Shown piece after piece: positions 17,885 to 28,516 of a DNA stretch of 64,000 bases. Within the stretch, counting starts at the first letter, position 1, and each line of letters begins with the position of its first letter. A program made the translations under genes and the position numbers. Origin of the DNA: Chromobacterium alkanivorans. GTDB lineage: Bacteria; Pseudomonadota; Gammaproteobacteria; Burkholderiales; Chromobacteriaceae. The notes beneath the pieces were generated by a model. The model saw only the letters and a program-made list of their open reading frames with translations, ran no database searches and had not been told where the DNA came from. The DNA is taken from positions 1-64,000 of the forward strand of contig NZ_JAFHKL010000016.1 in NCBI RefSeq assembly GCF_016937655.1. The letters are read 5' to 3'.

Positions 17885-19053
17885 TGCCGCCCCGCCACTT
17901 GCAGCACCGCGTCCGCCGCCAGCGCGGCGGTGTCCTGGCGCAAGGACTGATGCAGCTCGGTGAAGGTTTGCACCATCTCCCGCCGCGCGTCCTGATCCTC
18001 GTACAGCCTTTGCATCTCCGCCGCCAGCTTGGCCGGCGTGGCCTGCTTCTGCAGCAGCTCCGGCACCACGAAGCGGCCGCACAGGATGTTGGGCAGGCCG
18101 ACGTAAGGCAGCCGGATCTTGCGCTTGACCAGGCGGTAGCTCAAGGCGGACAGCTTGTAGCTGATCACCATGGGCTTCTTGGTCAGCGCCACCTCCAGCG
18201 TGGCGGTGCCGCTGGTGACCAGCACCGCGTCGCTGGCGATCATCGCCATCTGCGCGTGGCCGAACAGCTTGCGCAAAGGCAGATCCCAGCCCTTGCAGCG
18301 GCTCAGCATGCGGTCGAACAGCTCCATGGTGGGACGGGTGGCCAGCGGCACCAGGAACTGGGCGTCGGGATAGGTTTTCAGCAGCAGCTTGGCGGCTTCG
18401 ATGTACAGCGGCGCCATGTGCTCCAGCTCGCCCACGCGGCTGCCCGGCATCAGGGTGAATATCGGCGCGCGCTGCGGCAGCCCCAGTTGTTCGCGCATCG
18501 CCTCCTGGTCCGGCCGCAGCGGGATCTCGCTGGCCAGCGGGTGGCCAACATAGGTGACCGGCACCCCGGCCTGACGATACAAGGCCGGCTCCATCGGAAA
18601 CAGGCACAGCATGTGGCTGACGCTGCGGCCTATCTTCTGCACCCGCTCCGGCCGCCAGGCCCAGACCGAGGGGCTGACGTAGTGCACGGTGGGAATGCCG
18701 GCGCGCTTGAGCGCGGCTTCCAGGTCCAGGTTGAAGTCCGGCGCGTCGATGCCGATGAAAACGTCCGGCTTTTCCGCGATCAGGCGGTCGCGCAGGGTGC
18801 GGCGGATGCGCAGCAGCTCCGGCAGACGCTTGAGCACCTCGGCGTAGCCCATCACCGCCAGCCGGCTTTGCGGCGCGTGGCTGACGAAGCCCCTGGCCTC
18901 CATCCGCGGGCCGCCGATGCCGGCGAACTCGATGTCGGGATGGCGCGCCAGCAGCGCGTCCATCAGGTGGGCGGCAAGAAGGTCGCCAGAGGCTTCCCCA
19001 GCCACCATGGCGACCTTCAGTGCCCGCTTGCTTTTAAACAAAGTGTCGGGCAT
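17881..19053 (-). CDS. lpxB: Lipid-A-disaccharide synthase
   Basis: 390-aa GT19 glycosyltransferase that joins UDP-diacylglucosamine and lipid X to the lipid A disaccharide at the inner membrane. The N-terminal [18 protein letters not shown] and the C-terminal [19 protein letters not shown] blocks are diagnostic. It starts 5 bp after lpxA and overlaps rnhB by the ATGA junction. Normal length. Confidence 0.96.
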   Translation of the reverse strand: MPDTLFKSKRALKVAMVAGEASGDLLAAHLMDALLARHPDIEFAGIGGPRMEARGFVSHAPQSRLAVMGYAEVLKRLPELLRIRRTLRDRLIAEKPDVFIGIDAPDFNLDLEAALKRAGIPTVHYVSPSVWAWRPERVQKIGRSVSHMLCLFPMEPALYRQAGVPVTYVGHPLASEIPLRPDQEAMREQLGLPQRAPIFTLMPGSRVGELEHMAPLYIEAAKLLLKTYPDAQFLVPLATRPTMELFDRMLSRCKGWDLPLRKLFGHAQMAMIASDAVLVTSGTATLEVALTKKPMVISYKLSALSYRLVKRKIRLPYVGLPNILCGRFVVPELLQKQATPAKLAAEMQRLYEDQDARREMVQTFTELHQSLRQDTAALAADAVLQVAGRQ

Positions 19054-19058
19054 GGATC

Positions 19059-19835
19059 TCAGCGAATGATGCCTCTGGCGGACTGGCCAAAGAAGCGTGT
19101 GAACGGAGCCAGTTCATCGTGGCCGGCGGCGGCCTCCTCCAGAATGGCGGCCTTGGCGTCTTCAAACGACAGGCCCTGGCGGTACAGCGTCTTGTAGGCG
19201 CCCCGCACCCGGCGGATCTGCTCGGCGCTGAAGCCGCGGCGCTTCATGCCTTCGGCGTTGATGCCGGAGGGCACCGCGCGGTTGCCGTGCGCCATCACGA
19301 ACGGCGGCACGTCCTGGGCCACGGCGCTGGCGAAGGCGGTCATCGCATGCTCGCCGATGATGGCGAACTGGTGCACGCTGGTGAAGCCGCCCAGAATCAC
19401 CCAGTCGCCCAGCTGCACATGACCGGCCAGGGTGGCGTTGTTGGCCAGGATCACGTTATTGCCCACCTGGCAGTCGTGCGCGACGTGCACATAGGCCATC
19501 ACCCAGTTGTCGTTGCCGACTCGGGTCACGCCCACGTCCTGGGCGGTGCCGGTGTTGAAGGTGCAGAATTCGCGAATGGTGTTGTTGTCACCGATTTCCA
19601 GTCGGGTGGGCTCGCCGGCGTACTTCTTGTCCTGCGGCTGGGCGCCCAGCGAGCAGAACTGGAAGATGCGGTTGTTCTTGCCGATGGAGGTATGGCCTTC
19701 GATCACCACGTGCGGGCCAACCCAGCTGCCGCTGCCGATGCTGACGTTGGGGCCGATGATGGAGTATGGACCGATCTCGACGTCGTCGGCGATCTGGGCC
19801 TTGGGGTCGACGATGGCGGTTGGATGGATGGCCAT
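19059..19835 (-). CDS. lpxA: UDP-N-acetylglucosamine acyltransferase
   Basis: 258-aa left-handed beta-helix acyltransferase, first step of lipid A synthesis. Many hexapeptide repeats lie in the first 180 residues, the catalytic His is in [11 protein letters not shown], and a C-terminal helical region follows. The frame is open to 19877, but [14 protein letters not shown] at 19835 is the conserved N-terminus and sits 2 bp after the fabZ stop. Acyl length cannot be decided by eye. Confidence 0.96.
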   Translation of the reverse strand: MAIHPTAIVDPKAQIADDVEIGPYSIIGPNVSIGSGSWVGPHVVIEGHTSIGKNNRIFQFCSLGAQPQDKKYAGEPTRLEIGDNNTIREFCTFNTGTAQDVGVTRVGNDNWVMAYVHVAHDCQVGNNVILANNATLAGHVQLGDWVILGGFTSVHQFAIIGEHAMTAFASAVAQDVPPFVMAHGNRAVPSGINAEGMKRRGFSAEQIRRVRGAYKTLYRQGLSFEDAKAAILEEAAAGHDELAPFTRFFGQSARGIIR

Positions 19836-19837
19836 GA

Positions 19838-20290
19838 TCACACCTCGCGCTTGGCGCACATGATTTCGGCTTCGCAAGCCAGTTGGCCGTCCACCAGCGC
19901 GCGGGCGGAATACTTGCCGATGCCGCGCTTGCTGGTGATCAGTTCCACTTCGAAGGTCAGCTGGTCGCCCGGCACCACCTGGCGCTTGAAGCGGGCGTTG
20001 TCGATGCCGACGAAGAAATACAGCTCGTTCTCGGCGCGCTCGCCCTGGCTGCGGATGGCCAGGATGCCGGCGGCCTGAGCCATCGCCTCGATGATCAGCA
20101 CGCCCGGCATCACCGGATATTGCTCGAAGTGGCCGACGAAGAACGGTTCGTTGATGGTGACGTTCTTCAGCGCCTTGATGCGCTTGTTTTCCTCGAATTC
20201 GGTGACACGGTCCACCAGCAGGAAAGGATAGCGATGCGGCAGATAGCGCATGATCTCGCGGACATCGATGGTGATGGCGTGTTCAGACAT
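19838..20290 (-). CDS. fabZ: 3-hydroxyacyl-ACP dehydratase FabZ
   Basis: 150-aa hot-dog-fold dehydratase of fatty acid elongation. The active-site region [20 protein letters not shown] carries the catalytic His and Glu. It overlaps lpxD by 8 bp and precedes lpxA by 2 bp. The lpxD-fabZ-lpxA-lpxB order couples the hydroxyacyl-ACP pool to lipid A acylation. Confidence 0.96.
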   Translation of the reverse strand: MSEHAITIDVREIMRYLPHRYPFLLVDRVTEFEENKRIKALKNVTINEPFFVGHFEQYPVMPGVLIIEAMAQAAGILAIRSQGERAENELYFFVGIDNARFKRQVVPGDQLTFEVELITSKRGIGKYSARALVDGQLACEAEIMCAKREV

Positions 20291-21347
20291 TGGGGGATTC
20301 CTCCTGATTCTTCATTTCTTTGAGCTCGCGCTCGAGCTGCTTGAGCCTCTTGGCCATATCGTCCAGATGACGGACGTGCACGGCGTTGGCCAGCCACTCT
20401 TTCATCGGTTGCAAGGGGTAAGACGAGGCGTAGGTGCCCGGCGTCTTGATCGACTTCGACACTAGGGTGCCGCCGCCGATATGGGTTTTGTCCGCTATTT
20501 CGATGTGGCCGACGAACATCGCCGCGCCGCCCACCGTGCAATAGGCGCCGATCTTGGCGCTGCCGGCGATGCCGACGCAGCCGGCGATGGCGGAATGCTC
20601 GCCGATCTGCACGTTGTGGGCGATCTGCACCAGATTGTCCACTTTGGCGCCCTTCCGGATCACGGTGTCCGCCATCGCGCCGCGGTCCACCGTGGTGTTG
20701 GCGCCGATTTCCACATCGTCCTCGATGATGACGCGGCCGGTTTGCGGAATTTTGAACCAGTGGTCCTTATCCCAGGCCAGGCCGAAGCCGTCGGCGCCGA
20801 TCACGCTGCCGGAGTGCACGCCGACGCGGTTGCCCAACACGCAGCCGTGGTAAAGGGTCACATTGGGATACAGCACCACGTCGTCGCCCAGCACGCAGTC
20901 GTCGCCCACCACCACGCCCGGCAGCAGCCGGCAGCGCTCGCCGATGACCGCGTTGCGGCCGATGCTGACGTGCTCGCGCACTTCGGCGCTGGCCGCCACC
21001 CGCGCGCCCTCGCCCAGCACCGCGCTGGGGTGGACGCCGCCCTGCGCCTGCGGCTGCGGATGGAACAGCGCCGCCAGGCGGGCGAAATAGAGATAGGGAT
21101 CGGCGGCGACAATCCAGGAGCGCTGGCCCCAGGCTTCGCCGCCTGCCAGTTCTTCCGCCATCTTGGGCGAAACGATTACCGCGCTGGCCTCGCTGTCGTC
21201 CAGCTGCTTGCGGTACTTGGGATTGGCCAGAAAGGCGATGTCGCCGACCGCGGCCGCTTCCAGCGGCGCCAGGCGGTCAACCGTCAGGTCCGGGCCGGCC
21301 AGTTCGCCGCCCAGCCTGCCGATAATGAATGAGAGGGTATAAGCCAT
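20283..21347 (-). CDS. lpxD: UDP-3-O-(3-hydroxyacyl)glucosamine N-acyltransferase
   Basis: 354-aa hexapeptide-repeat acyltransferase, third step of lipid A synthesis. It has an N-terminal uridine-binding domain (about residues 1-100), a beta-helix with the catalytic His in [17 protein letters not shown], and a C-terminal helix ending in an acidic and lysine-rich tail. ATG at 21347 is used (an in-frame TTG precedes it). No clear ribosome site is visible. The 248-bp gap to skp holds repeat E, the longest gap of the block apart from the ribosomal genes, so a separate promoter is possible. Confidence 0.94.
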   Translation of the reverse strand: MAYTLSFIIGRLGGELAGPDLTVDRLAPLEAAAVGDIAFLANPKYRKQLDDSEASAVIVSPKMAEELAGGEAWGQRSWIVAADPYLYFARLAALFHPQPQAQGGVHPSAVLGEGARVAASAEVREHVSIGRNAVIGERCRLLPGVVVGDDCVLGDDVVLYPNVTLYHGCVLGNRVGVHSGSVIGADGFGLAWDKDHWFKIPQTGRVIIEDDVEIGANTTVDRGAMADTVIRKGAKVDNLVQIAHNVQIGEHSAIAGCVGIAGSAKIGAYCTVGGAAMFVGHIEIADKTHIGGGTLVSKSIKTPGTYASSYPLQPMKEWLANAVHVRHLDDMAKRLKQLERELKEMKNQEESPNV

Positions 21348-21436
21348 CAAAAACGAAAGCCGACCTGGGGTCGGCTTGCTCCCGTAATGTGAGTTGGCGC
21401 GTCGCTAGCAGCGCGCGCATCCAGGGCGGCCGCCCA

Positions 21437-21577
21437 AAAGCTGTTTGCGATCCGCCGCGCGCCGCGGAGCATGGCCCGGCGGGCGCGCGTTCGAAACGCC
21501 CGTGCTCCGCATGGGCATTCCGCTTTCTCCGCCGCGCCTGGCCTCGCTCCGGCCCGCGGGAGCGCAAACACGCTCCC
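21437..21577 (+). repeat. Palindromic intergenic repeat, copy E (GC-drifted)
   Basis: Degenerate, GC-enriched relative of the family. The left end reads AAGCTGTTTGCGATCCGCCG and the right end GCGCAAACACGCTC, with internal GGCATTCCGCTTTCTCCGCC in the same order as copies B and C. It lies inside the skp-lpxD gap, antisense to those genes, unlike other copies. Confidence 0.65.
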
Positions 21578-21595
21578 AGCCGCCCCGCCCTGCCG

Positions 21596-22081
21596 TCAGC
21601 GGTCCAGTTCCTTCAGAACCTTGGGCGTCAGGTCGTACTTGGGGTTCACATACACCACGTCTTGCAGGATCAGGTCGTACTGCTCGCGCTCCGCCAGCTG
21701 CTTGAGCGCGCGGTTGGCCCGCTCCTGCACCGAGGCGAACTCCTCGTTGCGGCGCTGGTTGAAGTCCTCGGACAGCTCGCGGCCCTTGGCCCGGTAATCC
21801 CGGTCCAGCGCCGCGTACTCGCGCTCGTAGCGCTTGCGGTCGTCGGAGTTCAGGCTGCTCTTGGCCAGCTGGGACTCCAGCTCCTTGGCGCGCGCTTCCA
21901 TCTTCTTCAGCTCGTTGCGCCGCTCGGAGAACTCCTTGTCCAGGCGCTTCTGGATGGCGATCGCCGGCGCCGCCTCGCGGTAGATGCGCTCAGTGTTGAC
22001 ATAGCCCATTTTCAGCTCGGCCGCCTGGGCCGAGATGGCGGCTGCCGACACAATAGCGGCCGCCCACAGCAATGCTTTCAT
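21596..22081 (-). CDS. skp: OmpH/Skp-family periplasmic chaperone
   Basis: 161-aa periplasmic chaperone for outer-membrane proteins. Signal peptide MKALLWAAAIVSAAAISAQA with cleavage before AELKMGYV. The rest is a long charged coiled coil (about residues 40-125), as in Skp tentacles, and a C-terminal strand. It sits directly after bamA (18 bp), the conserved order, and hands unfolded porins to BamA. ATG start. Confidence 0.93.
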   Translation of the reverse strand: MKALLWAAAIVSAAAISAQAAELKMGYVNTERIYREAAPAIAIQKRLDKEFSERRNELKKMEARAKELESQLAKSSLNSDDRKRYEREYAALDRDYRAKGRELSEDFNQRRNEEFASVQERANRALKQLAEREQYDLILQDVVYVNPKYDLTPKVLKELDR

Positions 22082-22099
22082 ATAACAACCCCGTCAATT

Positions 22100-24388
22100 T
22101 TAGAACACGGTACCCAGCTGGAATTGGAAGCGCTGGACTTTGTCGTTGTCCTTCTTCTTCAGCGGATTGGCGATACTGAATTTCATCGGACCGATCGGAG
22201 ACAGCCAGGTCAGCGCCACGCCCGCGGAATAACGCACGCCGTCGCCGGCGGAGCTGCCCGGCACCGACGGATCCCACAGGGAACCGGCGTCGAAGAACAG
22301 GCTGGTGCGCACCGACTTATTGTCCTTCATTCCCGGGAAGGGGAACAGCACTTCGGCGTTGGCCACCGCCTTGCGGGTGCCGCCCAGGTAGTCGCCGTTG
22401 GTGTCGCGCGGGCCGATACTGCTGGTGTCGTAACCGCGCACCGAGCCCAGGCCGCCCAGGTAGAAGTTCTGGAAGAACGGCAGGCGCGAGGTCTTGCCGT
22501 AACCGTCGGCGTAGCCCAGCTCGCCGTTCAGCATCAGCGTGAAGGTCTTGGTCAGCGGGAAGAACCAGGTCTGCTGGTGGGTCAGGCGGTAGTACTGCAG
22601 ATCGCCGCCCGGCAGGCCGGCGTCCGCGCCCACCTTGATCACCGCGCCGCGAGTCGGCCACAACGCGCTGTCGCGGGTGTCGCGGCCCCAGCTGATGGTG
22701 CCCAGCAGCGTGTTGTTGTTGCTGCCGTACTGGTTGACGAAGTCCTTGTAGCGCTGCGGACTGTTGTCGTAGGTGCTGATCTTGGTGTTTTCCGCGCCGA
22801 TGCTGAAGTTGATGCGGTCGTACTCGGTCACCGGCACACCGAAACGCACCGCGCCGCCTATGGTGCTGGTCTTGTACGCGGAAATATTTGTCGCGTCCGG
22901 GTTGTAGACGCGGTTGTACAAGTCATAGCCCAGGCTGACGCCGTCCGGCGTGAAGTAGGGGTCGGTGAAGGACAGCGACAGGTTCTTGTTGACCTTGCCG
23001 GTGGACAGACCCAGCGACATGTACTTGCCGGAACCGAAGATATTGCTCTGCGACAGGTTGGCGGACAGCTGCACGCCCTCGCCCTGCACGAAGCCGATGC
23101 CGGCGGACACGCTGCCGGTGGAGCGCTCCTTCAGGCTGATGTTCATGTCCACCTGGTCGGCGGCGTCCGGCACCGCCGGGGTTTCGATGTTAACGTCTTC
23201 GAAATAGCCCAGCAGTTCCACGCGCTCCTTGCTGCGCTTGATCTTGTCCGCGCCGTAGGGCGCGCCTTCCAGCTGGCGCAGTTCGCGGCGGATCACTTCG
23301 TCGCGGGTCTTGGTGTTGCCGGCGATGTTGACTCGGCGCACATAGGTCTTGCGGCCCGGGTCCACGAAGAAGGTGAAGGCCACGGTCTGCTTGTCGTGAT
23401 CGATGTCAGGCAACACGTTGACGTTGGCGAAGGCGTAGCCGGCCTGGCCCAGGCGATCGCTCAACGATTTCACCGACTCGGTGATGCGCTCGTTGTTGAA
23501 GGTATCCCCGGCCTTGGCCTGGATCAGCTTGCGCAGGTCCGCTTCCGGCACTTTGAGATCGCCGGCCAGCTTGATGTCGGAGATGGTGAACTTCTTGCCT
23601 TCGTGAATATTCACCGTCAGGAACATGTCCTGCTTGTCGGCGCTGATCGACACCTGGGTGGAGTCGATATTGAATTCCAGATAGCCCTGGTTCTGGTAGA
23701 AGGCCTTGAGCTTTTCCAGATCGCCGGTCAGCTTCTGCTTGGAGTACTGGTCGTCCTTGGTCACCCAGGACAACCAGCCGCCGGTGGTCAGGCTGAACTG
23801 GTCTATCAGATCGGACTGCTTGAAGGCGCTGGCGCCGACGATGCGGATTTCCTTGATGCGCGCGGTCACGCCCTCGTTGATGTCCAGCGTCACCGCCACG
23901 CGGTTGCGTTCCAGCTTGGTCACCGACGGGGTCACTTCCACCGAGTACTTGCCGCGGCTGTAGTACTGGCGCTTGAGCTCCTGCACCGCGCCGTCCAGCA
24001 GCGCCTGATCGAAGATCAGCGATTCGGCGAAGCCGTTGTCCTTCAGCGCCTTTTTCAGCTGGTCCTTGCTGAATTCCTTGGCGCCGTTGATGTTGAGCTG
24101 GCTGACCACCGGGCGCTCGGCCACGGCGACGATCACCACGCTGTCGCGCGATTCGATGCGCACATCGTTGAAGAAGCCGGTGGCGAACAAGGCCTTGATC
24201 GCCTCGTTGGCCTTCTGGTCGTTGAAGGTGTCGCCCACCTTGACCGGCAGGTAATTGAACACGGTGCCCGGCTCGGTGCGCTGCAGGCCCTCGACGCGGA
24301 TATCCTTGATGACGAACGGATCAACAGCCCAGGCCATGGAGGCCGAAGTCAAGCCCAATACGGCTGCTGCAAGCAATTTCAATTTCAT
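22100..24388 (-). CDS. bamA: Outer-membrane protein assembly factor BamA
   Basis: 762-aa Omp85 protein. Signal peptide to about residue 21 (ends SMAWA before VDPFVIKDIRVEGLQR), five POTRA repeats to about residue 420, then a 16-strand barrel. The loop motif VRGYD (SVRGYDTSSIGP) matches the Omp85 VRGY/F element, and the chain ends FQLGTVF with the outer-membrane C-terminal Phe. Core of the BAM complex, inserting barrel proteins into the outer membrane. Between rseP (9 bp) and skp. Confidence 0.97.
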   Translation of the reverse strand: MKLKLLAAAVLGLTSASMAWAVDPFVIKDIRVEGLQRTEPGTVFNYLPVKVGDTFNDQKANEAIKALFATGFFNDVRIESRDSVVIVAVAERPVVSQLNINGAKEFSKDQLKKALKDNGFAESLIFDQALLDGAVQELKRQYYSRGKYSVEVTPSVTKLERNRVAVTLDINEGVTARIKEIRIVGASAFKQSDLIDQFSLTTGGWLSWVTKDDQYSKQKLTGDLEKLKAFYQNQGYLEFNIDSTQVSISADKQDMFLTVNIHEGKKFTISDIKLAGDLKVPEADLRKLIQAKAGDTFNNERITESVKSLSDRLGQAGYAFANVNVLPDIDHDKQTVAFTFFVDPGRKTYVRRVNIAGNTKTRDEVIRRELRQLEGAPYGADKIKRSKERVELLGYFEDVNIETPAVPDAADQVDMNISLKERSTGSVSAGIGFVQGEGVQLSANLSQSNIFGSGKYMSLGLSTGKVNKNLSLSFTDPYFTPDGVSLGYDLYNRVYNPDATNISAYKTSTIGGAVRFGVPVTEYDRINFSIGAENTKISTYDNSPQRYKDFVNQYGSNNNTLLGTISWGRDTRDSALWPTRGAVIKVGADAGLPGGDLQYYRLTHQQTWFFPLTKTFTLMLNGELGYADGYGKTSRLPFFQNFYLGGLGSVRGYDTSSIGPRDTNGDYLGGTRKAVANAEVLFPFPGMKDNKSVRTSLFFDAGSLWDPSVPGSSAGDGVRYSAGVALTWLSPIGPMKFSIANPLKKKDNDKVQRFQFQLGTVF

Positions 24389-24397
24389 AGATCGGTT

Positions 24398-25741
24398 TTA
24401 ACCCCCAAATAGGCGGCTGAAATCATTCAGCAAGGCAAACGCCATCAAAGACGCCAGCAAGATGAAGCCAATTTTTTGTCCGAACAATTGCGCCCGCTCA
24501 CTGACGGGGCGGCCTCTGATCAACTCCGCGACATAATACATTAAGTGCCCGCCATCCAGAACTGGAATCGGCAGCAGATTCAGCACGCCGATGCTGATGC
24601 TGATCAGCGCAAGGAACTCCAGATAAGGCGTCAGACCCTCGCGCGCGGTCTGACCGGCGACATTGGCGATGGTCAGCGGGCCGGAAAGATTATCCAGCGA
24701 AGCCTGGCCCATCAGCATGCGGCCCATGAACTTGACGCTCATCCAGCCGGTGTCCCAGGTCTTGGCCAAGGCGGCCAGACCGGCCTGCGCGGTCGAATAA
24801 TGCTCGGTGTACAACAGCTGGCGCCCCCAGCCGGCGTCCGGCTGCGGCGCGGCGCCGATGCGCCCCACCACTTCGCCGTCCTGCTGATGCGCCTGCGGCC
24901 GCACCTTGATGCTCATGACTTCCGCGCCGCGCTGGATTTTCACGTCCAGGTCCCGGCCCGGGCTGTTGCGCACCTCGGCCACCCAGCCTTCCCAACTCGC
25001 CAGCGGCTTGCCGTTGAGCGCCAGCAGCTTGTCGCCCGGCTTCAGGCCGGCGCTTTGCGCGGCGCCGCCCTCTTCCAGCGCGCCTATCTCCGGCAGGAAG
25101 CGTCCCGGCGTCAGGCCGGTGCTGCCCTGTTGCATCGCGGTCACCGCCTTGTCGCCGAAGCGGGCCGGGTCGATGCGGCGCTCAGCGCGGACGCCGGCCG
25201 CGGTCTCCACCTGCACCACGGTGGCGTCCGGCGACATCGCCGCCTCCACCAGGGCGAGACGGATCTGCTGCCAGTTGGCCACCGGGCGGCCGGCCACGCT
25301 CAGTATCCGGTCGCCGGGGGCGAAGCCGGCCGCGGCGGCCGGGGTCTGCGCCACCACGGTGCCGACCAGGGGCTTGATCTGGGTCACGCCCTGCGCCATC
25401 ACCACCCAGTACAGCAGCACCGCCAGCAGAAGATTGGCCAGCGGGCCGGCGGCAACGATGGCGATGCGCTTCAGCACATGCTGATTGTTGAAGGCTTGCG
25501 GACGCTGTTCTTCCGGCACCGGGCCCTCGCGTTCGTCCAGCATGCGCACGTAGCCGCCCAGCGGAATCGGGCAGATCACCCACTCGGTGCCCTTGCGCCA
25601 ATACGTCCACAGCGGCTTGCCGAAGCCGATGGAGAAGCGCAGCACCTTGACCCCGCACAAGCGGGCCACCCAATAGTGTCCCAGTTCGTGAAAGGTCACC
25701 AGCACGCCGATGGCGACCAGGAAGGCGAGCAGGGTCAGCAT
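24398..25741 (-). CDS. rseP: Site-2 protease RseP
   Basis: 447-aa intramembrane zinc metalloprotease. The active site HELGH is in the first helix (residues 18-22), the third ligand is in LDGGHLMYY near the C-terminus, and two PDZ domains lie between. It cleaves anti-sigma factor RseA and signal-peptide remnants at the inner membrane. It overlaps the end of dxr by 7 bp. Intact and normal in length. Confidence 0.96.
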   Translation of the reverse strand: MLTLLAFLVAIGVLVTFHELGHYWVARLCGVKVLRFSIGFGKPLWTYWRKGTEWVICPIPLGGYVRMLDEREGPVPEEQRPQAFNNQHVLKRIAIVAAGPLANLLLAVLLYWVVMAQGVTQIKPLVGTVVAQTPAAAAGFAPGDRILSVAGRPVANWQQIRLALVEAAMSPDATVVQVETAAGVRAERRIDPARFGDKAVTAMQQGSTGLTPGRFLPEIGALEEGGAAQSAGLKPGDKLLALNGKPLASWEGWVAEVRNSPGRDLDVKIQRGAEVMSIKVRPQAHQQDGEVVGRIGAAPQPDAGWGRQLLYTEHYSTAQAGLAALAKTWDTGWMSVKFMGRMLMGQASLDNLSGPLTIANVAGQTAREGLTPYLEFLALISISIGVLNLLPIPVLDGGHLMYYVAELIRGRPVSERAQLFGQKIGFILLASLMAFALLNDFSRLFGG

Positions 25742-26919
25742 GCGGCCACCTGTTGCAGCGCGAAGGCGCGCGCTTCCCCATCCTTGGCCAGCAAGGCCTC
25801 GACCGAGTCGCTACCCGCCAGGCTGACGCCGTCCAGCGCCGCGGACACCACCGCGGGAATGTCGATGAAACGCAGGCGACCGTTCAGGAAGGCGTCCACC
25901 GCCACCTCGTTGGCGGCGTTCAGCACCGCCGGCGCGTCGCCGCCCAGGCGCAGCACGTCGAAAGCCAGCTTCAGACAGGGGAAGCGCTCCAGATCGGGCG
26001 CTTCGAAGGTCAGATTGGACAAGGAGAAGAAGTCCAGCGAGCCCACGCCGGCCTCGATGCGCTCCGGCCAGGCCAGCGCGCAGGCGATGGGCGTGCGCAT
26101 GTCCGGCGAACCCAGCTGGGCCATCACCGAGCCGTCGCGATACTGCACCATGGAATGGATCACGCTTTGCGGGTGCACCACCACTTCGATGCGCTCCGGC
26201 GGCGCGGAAAACAGCCAGTGCGCCTCGATCACTTCCAGACCCTTGTTCATCAGCGAGGCGGAATCGACGGAAATCTTGCGCCCCATCACCCAGTTGGGAT
26301 GGCGGCAGGCGTCGTCCGGGGTGACGCGCAGCAAGTCCTCGGCCGAGGACTGGCGGAAGGGGCCGCCGGAAGCGGTGAGGATGATCTTGCGGATGCCGGC
26401 GGCGTCCAGATTGCCGGCGTAGTCGTGCGGCAGCGATTGGAAGATGGCGCTGTGCTCGCTGTCCACCGGCAGCAGGGTCGCGCCGTGACGGCGCGCCGTG
26501 TCCATGAACAGACGGCCGGCCACCACCAGGGATTCCTTGTTGGCCAGCAGGATGCGCTTGCCGGCGCGCGCCGCCGCCATCGCGGACGGCAGGCCGGCGG
26601 CGCCGACGATGGCGGCCATCACCACCTCGGCCTCAGGCAGCGCAGCCACCTGAACCAGCGCGGCCGGGCCGTGCAGCACCTCGGCGTCCACACCGGCCTC
26701 GGCCAAGCGTCCGCGCAAGGCGTCGGCGGACGCGGCGTCGCCGGTCACCACATAGGCCGGACGGAATTGCAGCGCCTGTTGGAACAGGCGATCCACCTGG
26801 CGGTTGCCGCTCAGCGCCACCACCCGGTAACGCTCAGGGTGGCGCGCCACCACGTCCAGCGTATTGACGCCCACGCTGCCGGTGGCGCCGAGAACGACAA
26901 TCCCTTGCGGTTTCGTCAT
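25735..26919 (-). CDS. dxr: 1-deoxy-D-xylulose 5-phosphate reductoisomerase
   Basis: 394-aa second enzyme of the MEP pathway, making MEP with NADPH and Mg/Mn. NADPH motif [10 protein letters not shown] (residues 8-17); the metal/substrate block [13 protein letters not shown] and the flexible loop [18 protein letters not shown] are intact. It lies between cdsA (18 bp upstream) and rseP (overlapping). Also named ispC. The first pathway enzyme, dxs, is at 6.7 kb in another operon. Confidence 0.96.
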   Translation of the reverse strand: MTKPQGIVVLGATGSVGVNTLDVVARHPERYRVVALSGNRQVDRLFQQALQFRPAYVVTGDAASADALRGRLAEAGVDAEVLHGPAALVQVAALPEAEVVMAAIVGAAGLPSAMAAARAGKRILLANKESLVVAGRLFMDTARRHGATLLPVDSEHSAIFQSLPHDYAGNLDAAGIRKIILTASGGPFRQSSAEDLLRVTPDDACRHPNWVMGRKISVDSASLMNKGLEVIEAHWLFSAPPERIEVVVHPQSVIHSMVQYRDGSVMAQLGSPDMRTPIACALAWPERIEAGVGSLDFFSLSNLTFEAPDLERFPCLKLAFDVLRLGGDAPAVLNAANEVAVDAFLNGRLRFIDIPAVVSAALDGVSLAGSDSVEALLAKDGEARAFALQQVAAC

Positions 26920-26937
26920 TGAATAGAGTTCCTGCGG

Positions 26938-27744
26938 TTACATGCCGCCCAGAGCGCGCAGCGCGTTGCTGACGGCGAGGACGGCGATAAGACTGTCGAT
27001 ACGGTCATACACGCCGCCGTGACCGGGCAGCAGCCGGCTGCTGTCCTTGATGCCCGACGCGCGCTTGAACCAGGATTCCAGCAGGTCGCCCATCACGCTG
27101 ACCGCGCTCAGCGGCAGCGCCAGCAGCAGCAAGGCCCAGATCGGCAGGCCGATGTCTATCCAGCCCAGATGATCCACCAGCGCCACGTACAGGGCCACGC
27201 AGATCACGCCGCCGTACACCCCTTCCCAACTCTTGCCCGGGCTGATGGACGGCGCCAGCTTGCGCCGGCCGAAGGCCTTGCCGGAGAAATAGGCGGCAAT
27301 GTCCGCCACCCACACCAGGCCCATCACCGCCAGCAAGGCGAAGGCGTCCGCCGCGCCGGGCTGCGGCCGCCATTCCAGGAAGGCGAACCAGGCCGGCAGC
27401 ATCAACAGCCAGCCCAGCAGCCAGGCCGCCAGCCCCTGGCGGATGCGCCAGCGCTTGGCCAGCCAGCACGGCACCAGCAACAGCCAGAAGGCCAAGGTCA
27501 GCGCGTGCTCCGCCGGGCCCAGCCGGTAATGGCTGAACCAGGCGGCCGCGGCCAAGGCGCTGCTCGCGGCCAGATACAGCCATTTGCCGGCGCCGGCCAT
27601 GCCGGCCATGCGGCTGAACTCCCACAAGGCCAGCAGAATGATCAGCCAGGAAAAGCAGGCCCAGGCCTCGGCCGGAAACAGGAACAAGGCCGCCAGCATC
27701 AGCGGCAACAGCACCAAGGCCGTCAGAACGCGTGTCAGCAGCAT
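26938..27744 (-). CDS. cdsA: Phosphatidate cytidylyltransferase
   Basis: 268-aa polytopic inner-membrane enzyme that makes CDP-diacylglycerol from phosphatidate and CTP, the branch-point of phospholipid synthesis. Seven to eight helices; the CDS signature region SPGKSWEGVYGG leads into the C-terminal SRLLPGHGGVYDRIDSL containing the metal-binding Asp. Three bp after uppS and 18 bp ahead of dxr in the same operon. Confidence 0.95.
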   Translation of the reverse strand: MLLTRVLTALVLLPLMLAALFLFPAEAWACFSWLIILLALWEFSRMAGMAGAGKWLYLAASSALAAAAWFSHYRLGPAEHALTLAFWLLLVPCWLAKRWRIRQGLAAWLLGWLLMLPAWFAFLEWRPQPGAADAFALLAVMGLVWVADIAAYFSGKAFGRRKLAPSISPGKSWEGVYGGVICVALYVALVDHLGWIDIGLPIWALLLLALPLSAVSVMGDLLESWFKRASGIKDSSRLLPGHGGVYDRIDSLIAVLAVSNALRALGGM

Positions 27745-27747
27745 GGC

Positions 27748-28503
27748 TCAGCGCCCGTCCCGGCGCAGATGCTCGGGCAGTTGTTCGCTGGTGCGCCCAA
27801 AGCGGCGCTCGCGGCACTGGTAGGAGCCGATGGCGGTTTCCAGCGCGGCGCGGTCGAAGTCCGGCCACAGCGTTTCGGTGAAATACAGCTCGGAATAAGC
27901 CAACTGCCACAGCAGGAAGTTGCTGATGCGCTGCTCGCCGCCGGTGCGAATGAACAAATCCGGCTCCGGCGCCCACGGCATCGACAGGCGCTGGCTCAGC
28001 GCCTCTTCGTCGATATGGGTGACGCCCTCGGCGATCAGGCCGTTGACCGCGCTGAGGATGTCCCAGCGGCCGCCGTAGTCGGCGGCGATGTTCAAGGCCA
28101 GGCCGTCGTTGCCGGCGGTCTTTTCCTCGGCGCGCAGAATGCGCTCCTGCAAATCCGCGCTGAAACGCTCGCGCGAACCCAATACCCGCAGGCGGATATT
28201 ATTGCTGTGCAGCTTGCTCACCTCGTGCTCCAGCGCGCGGATGAACAGGTCCATCAGGAAGGACACCTCCTCCTGCGGACGCCGCCAGTTCTCGGTGGAG
28301 AAGGCGAACAGGGTCAGGCATTCGACCCCCAGCTCCTTGCAGGCTCCAACGATCTCGCGCACGGTGTCCAGGCCGCGCTTGTGGCCGGCCACCCGTGGCA
28401 GAAAACGCTTTTTGGCCCAGCGGCCGTTGCCATCCATGATGATGGCGATATGCCGCGGCACGGAACGCACCTCCGGCACATCCTTGGTAGAGCTTGCAAA
28501 CAA
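27748..28503 (-). CDS. uppS: Undecaprenyl diphosphate synthase
   Basis: 251-aa cis-prenyltransferase that extends FPP to the C55 carrier for peptidoglycan and O-antigen. The signature IAIIMDGNGRWAKKR is near residue 20 and the downstream FAFSTENWRRP and LFIRTGGEQRISNFLLWQ are intact. No ATG is available before the signature; TTG at 28503 is preceded by AAGGAG at 9 bp spacing, so a TTG start is well supported. Between frr (13 bp) and cdsA. Confidence 0.95.
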   Translation of the reverse strand: MFASSTKDVPEVRSVPRHIAIIMDGNGRWAKKRFLPRVAGHKRGLDTVREIVGACKELGVECLTLFAFSTENWRRPQEEVSFLMDLFIRALEHEVSKLHSNNIRLRVLGSRERFSADLQERILRAEEKTAGNDGLALNIAADYGGRWDILSAVNGLIAEGVTHIDEEALSQRLSMPWAPEPDLFIRTGGEQRISNFLLWQLAYSELYFTETLWPDFDRAALETAIGSYQCRERRFGRTSEQLPEHLRRDGR

Positions 28504-28516
28504 GGTACGGCGCTCC

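Noticed and set aside
21329-24412. 1027-codon plus-strand open frame opposite bamA/skp
   Set aside because: Shadow of bamA and skp; amino-acid composition is not that of a real protein.
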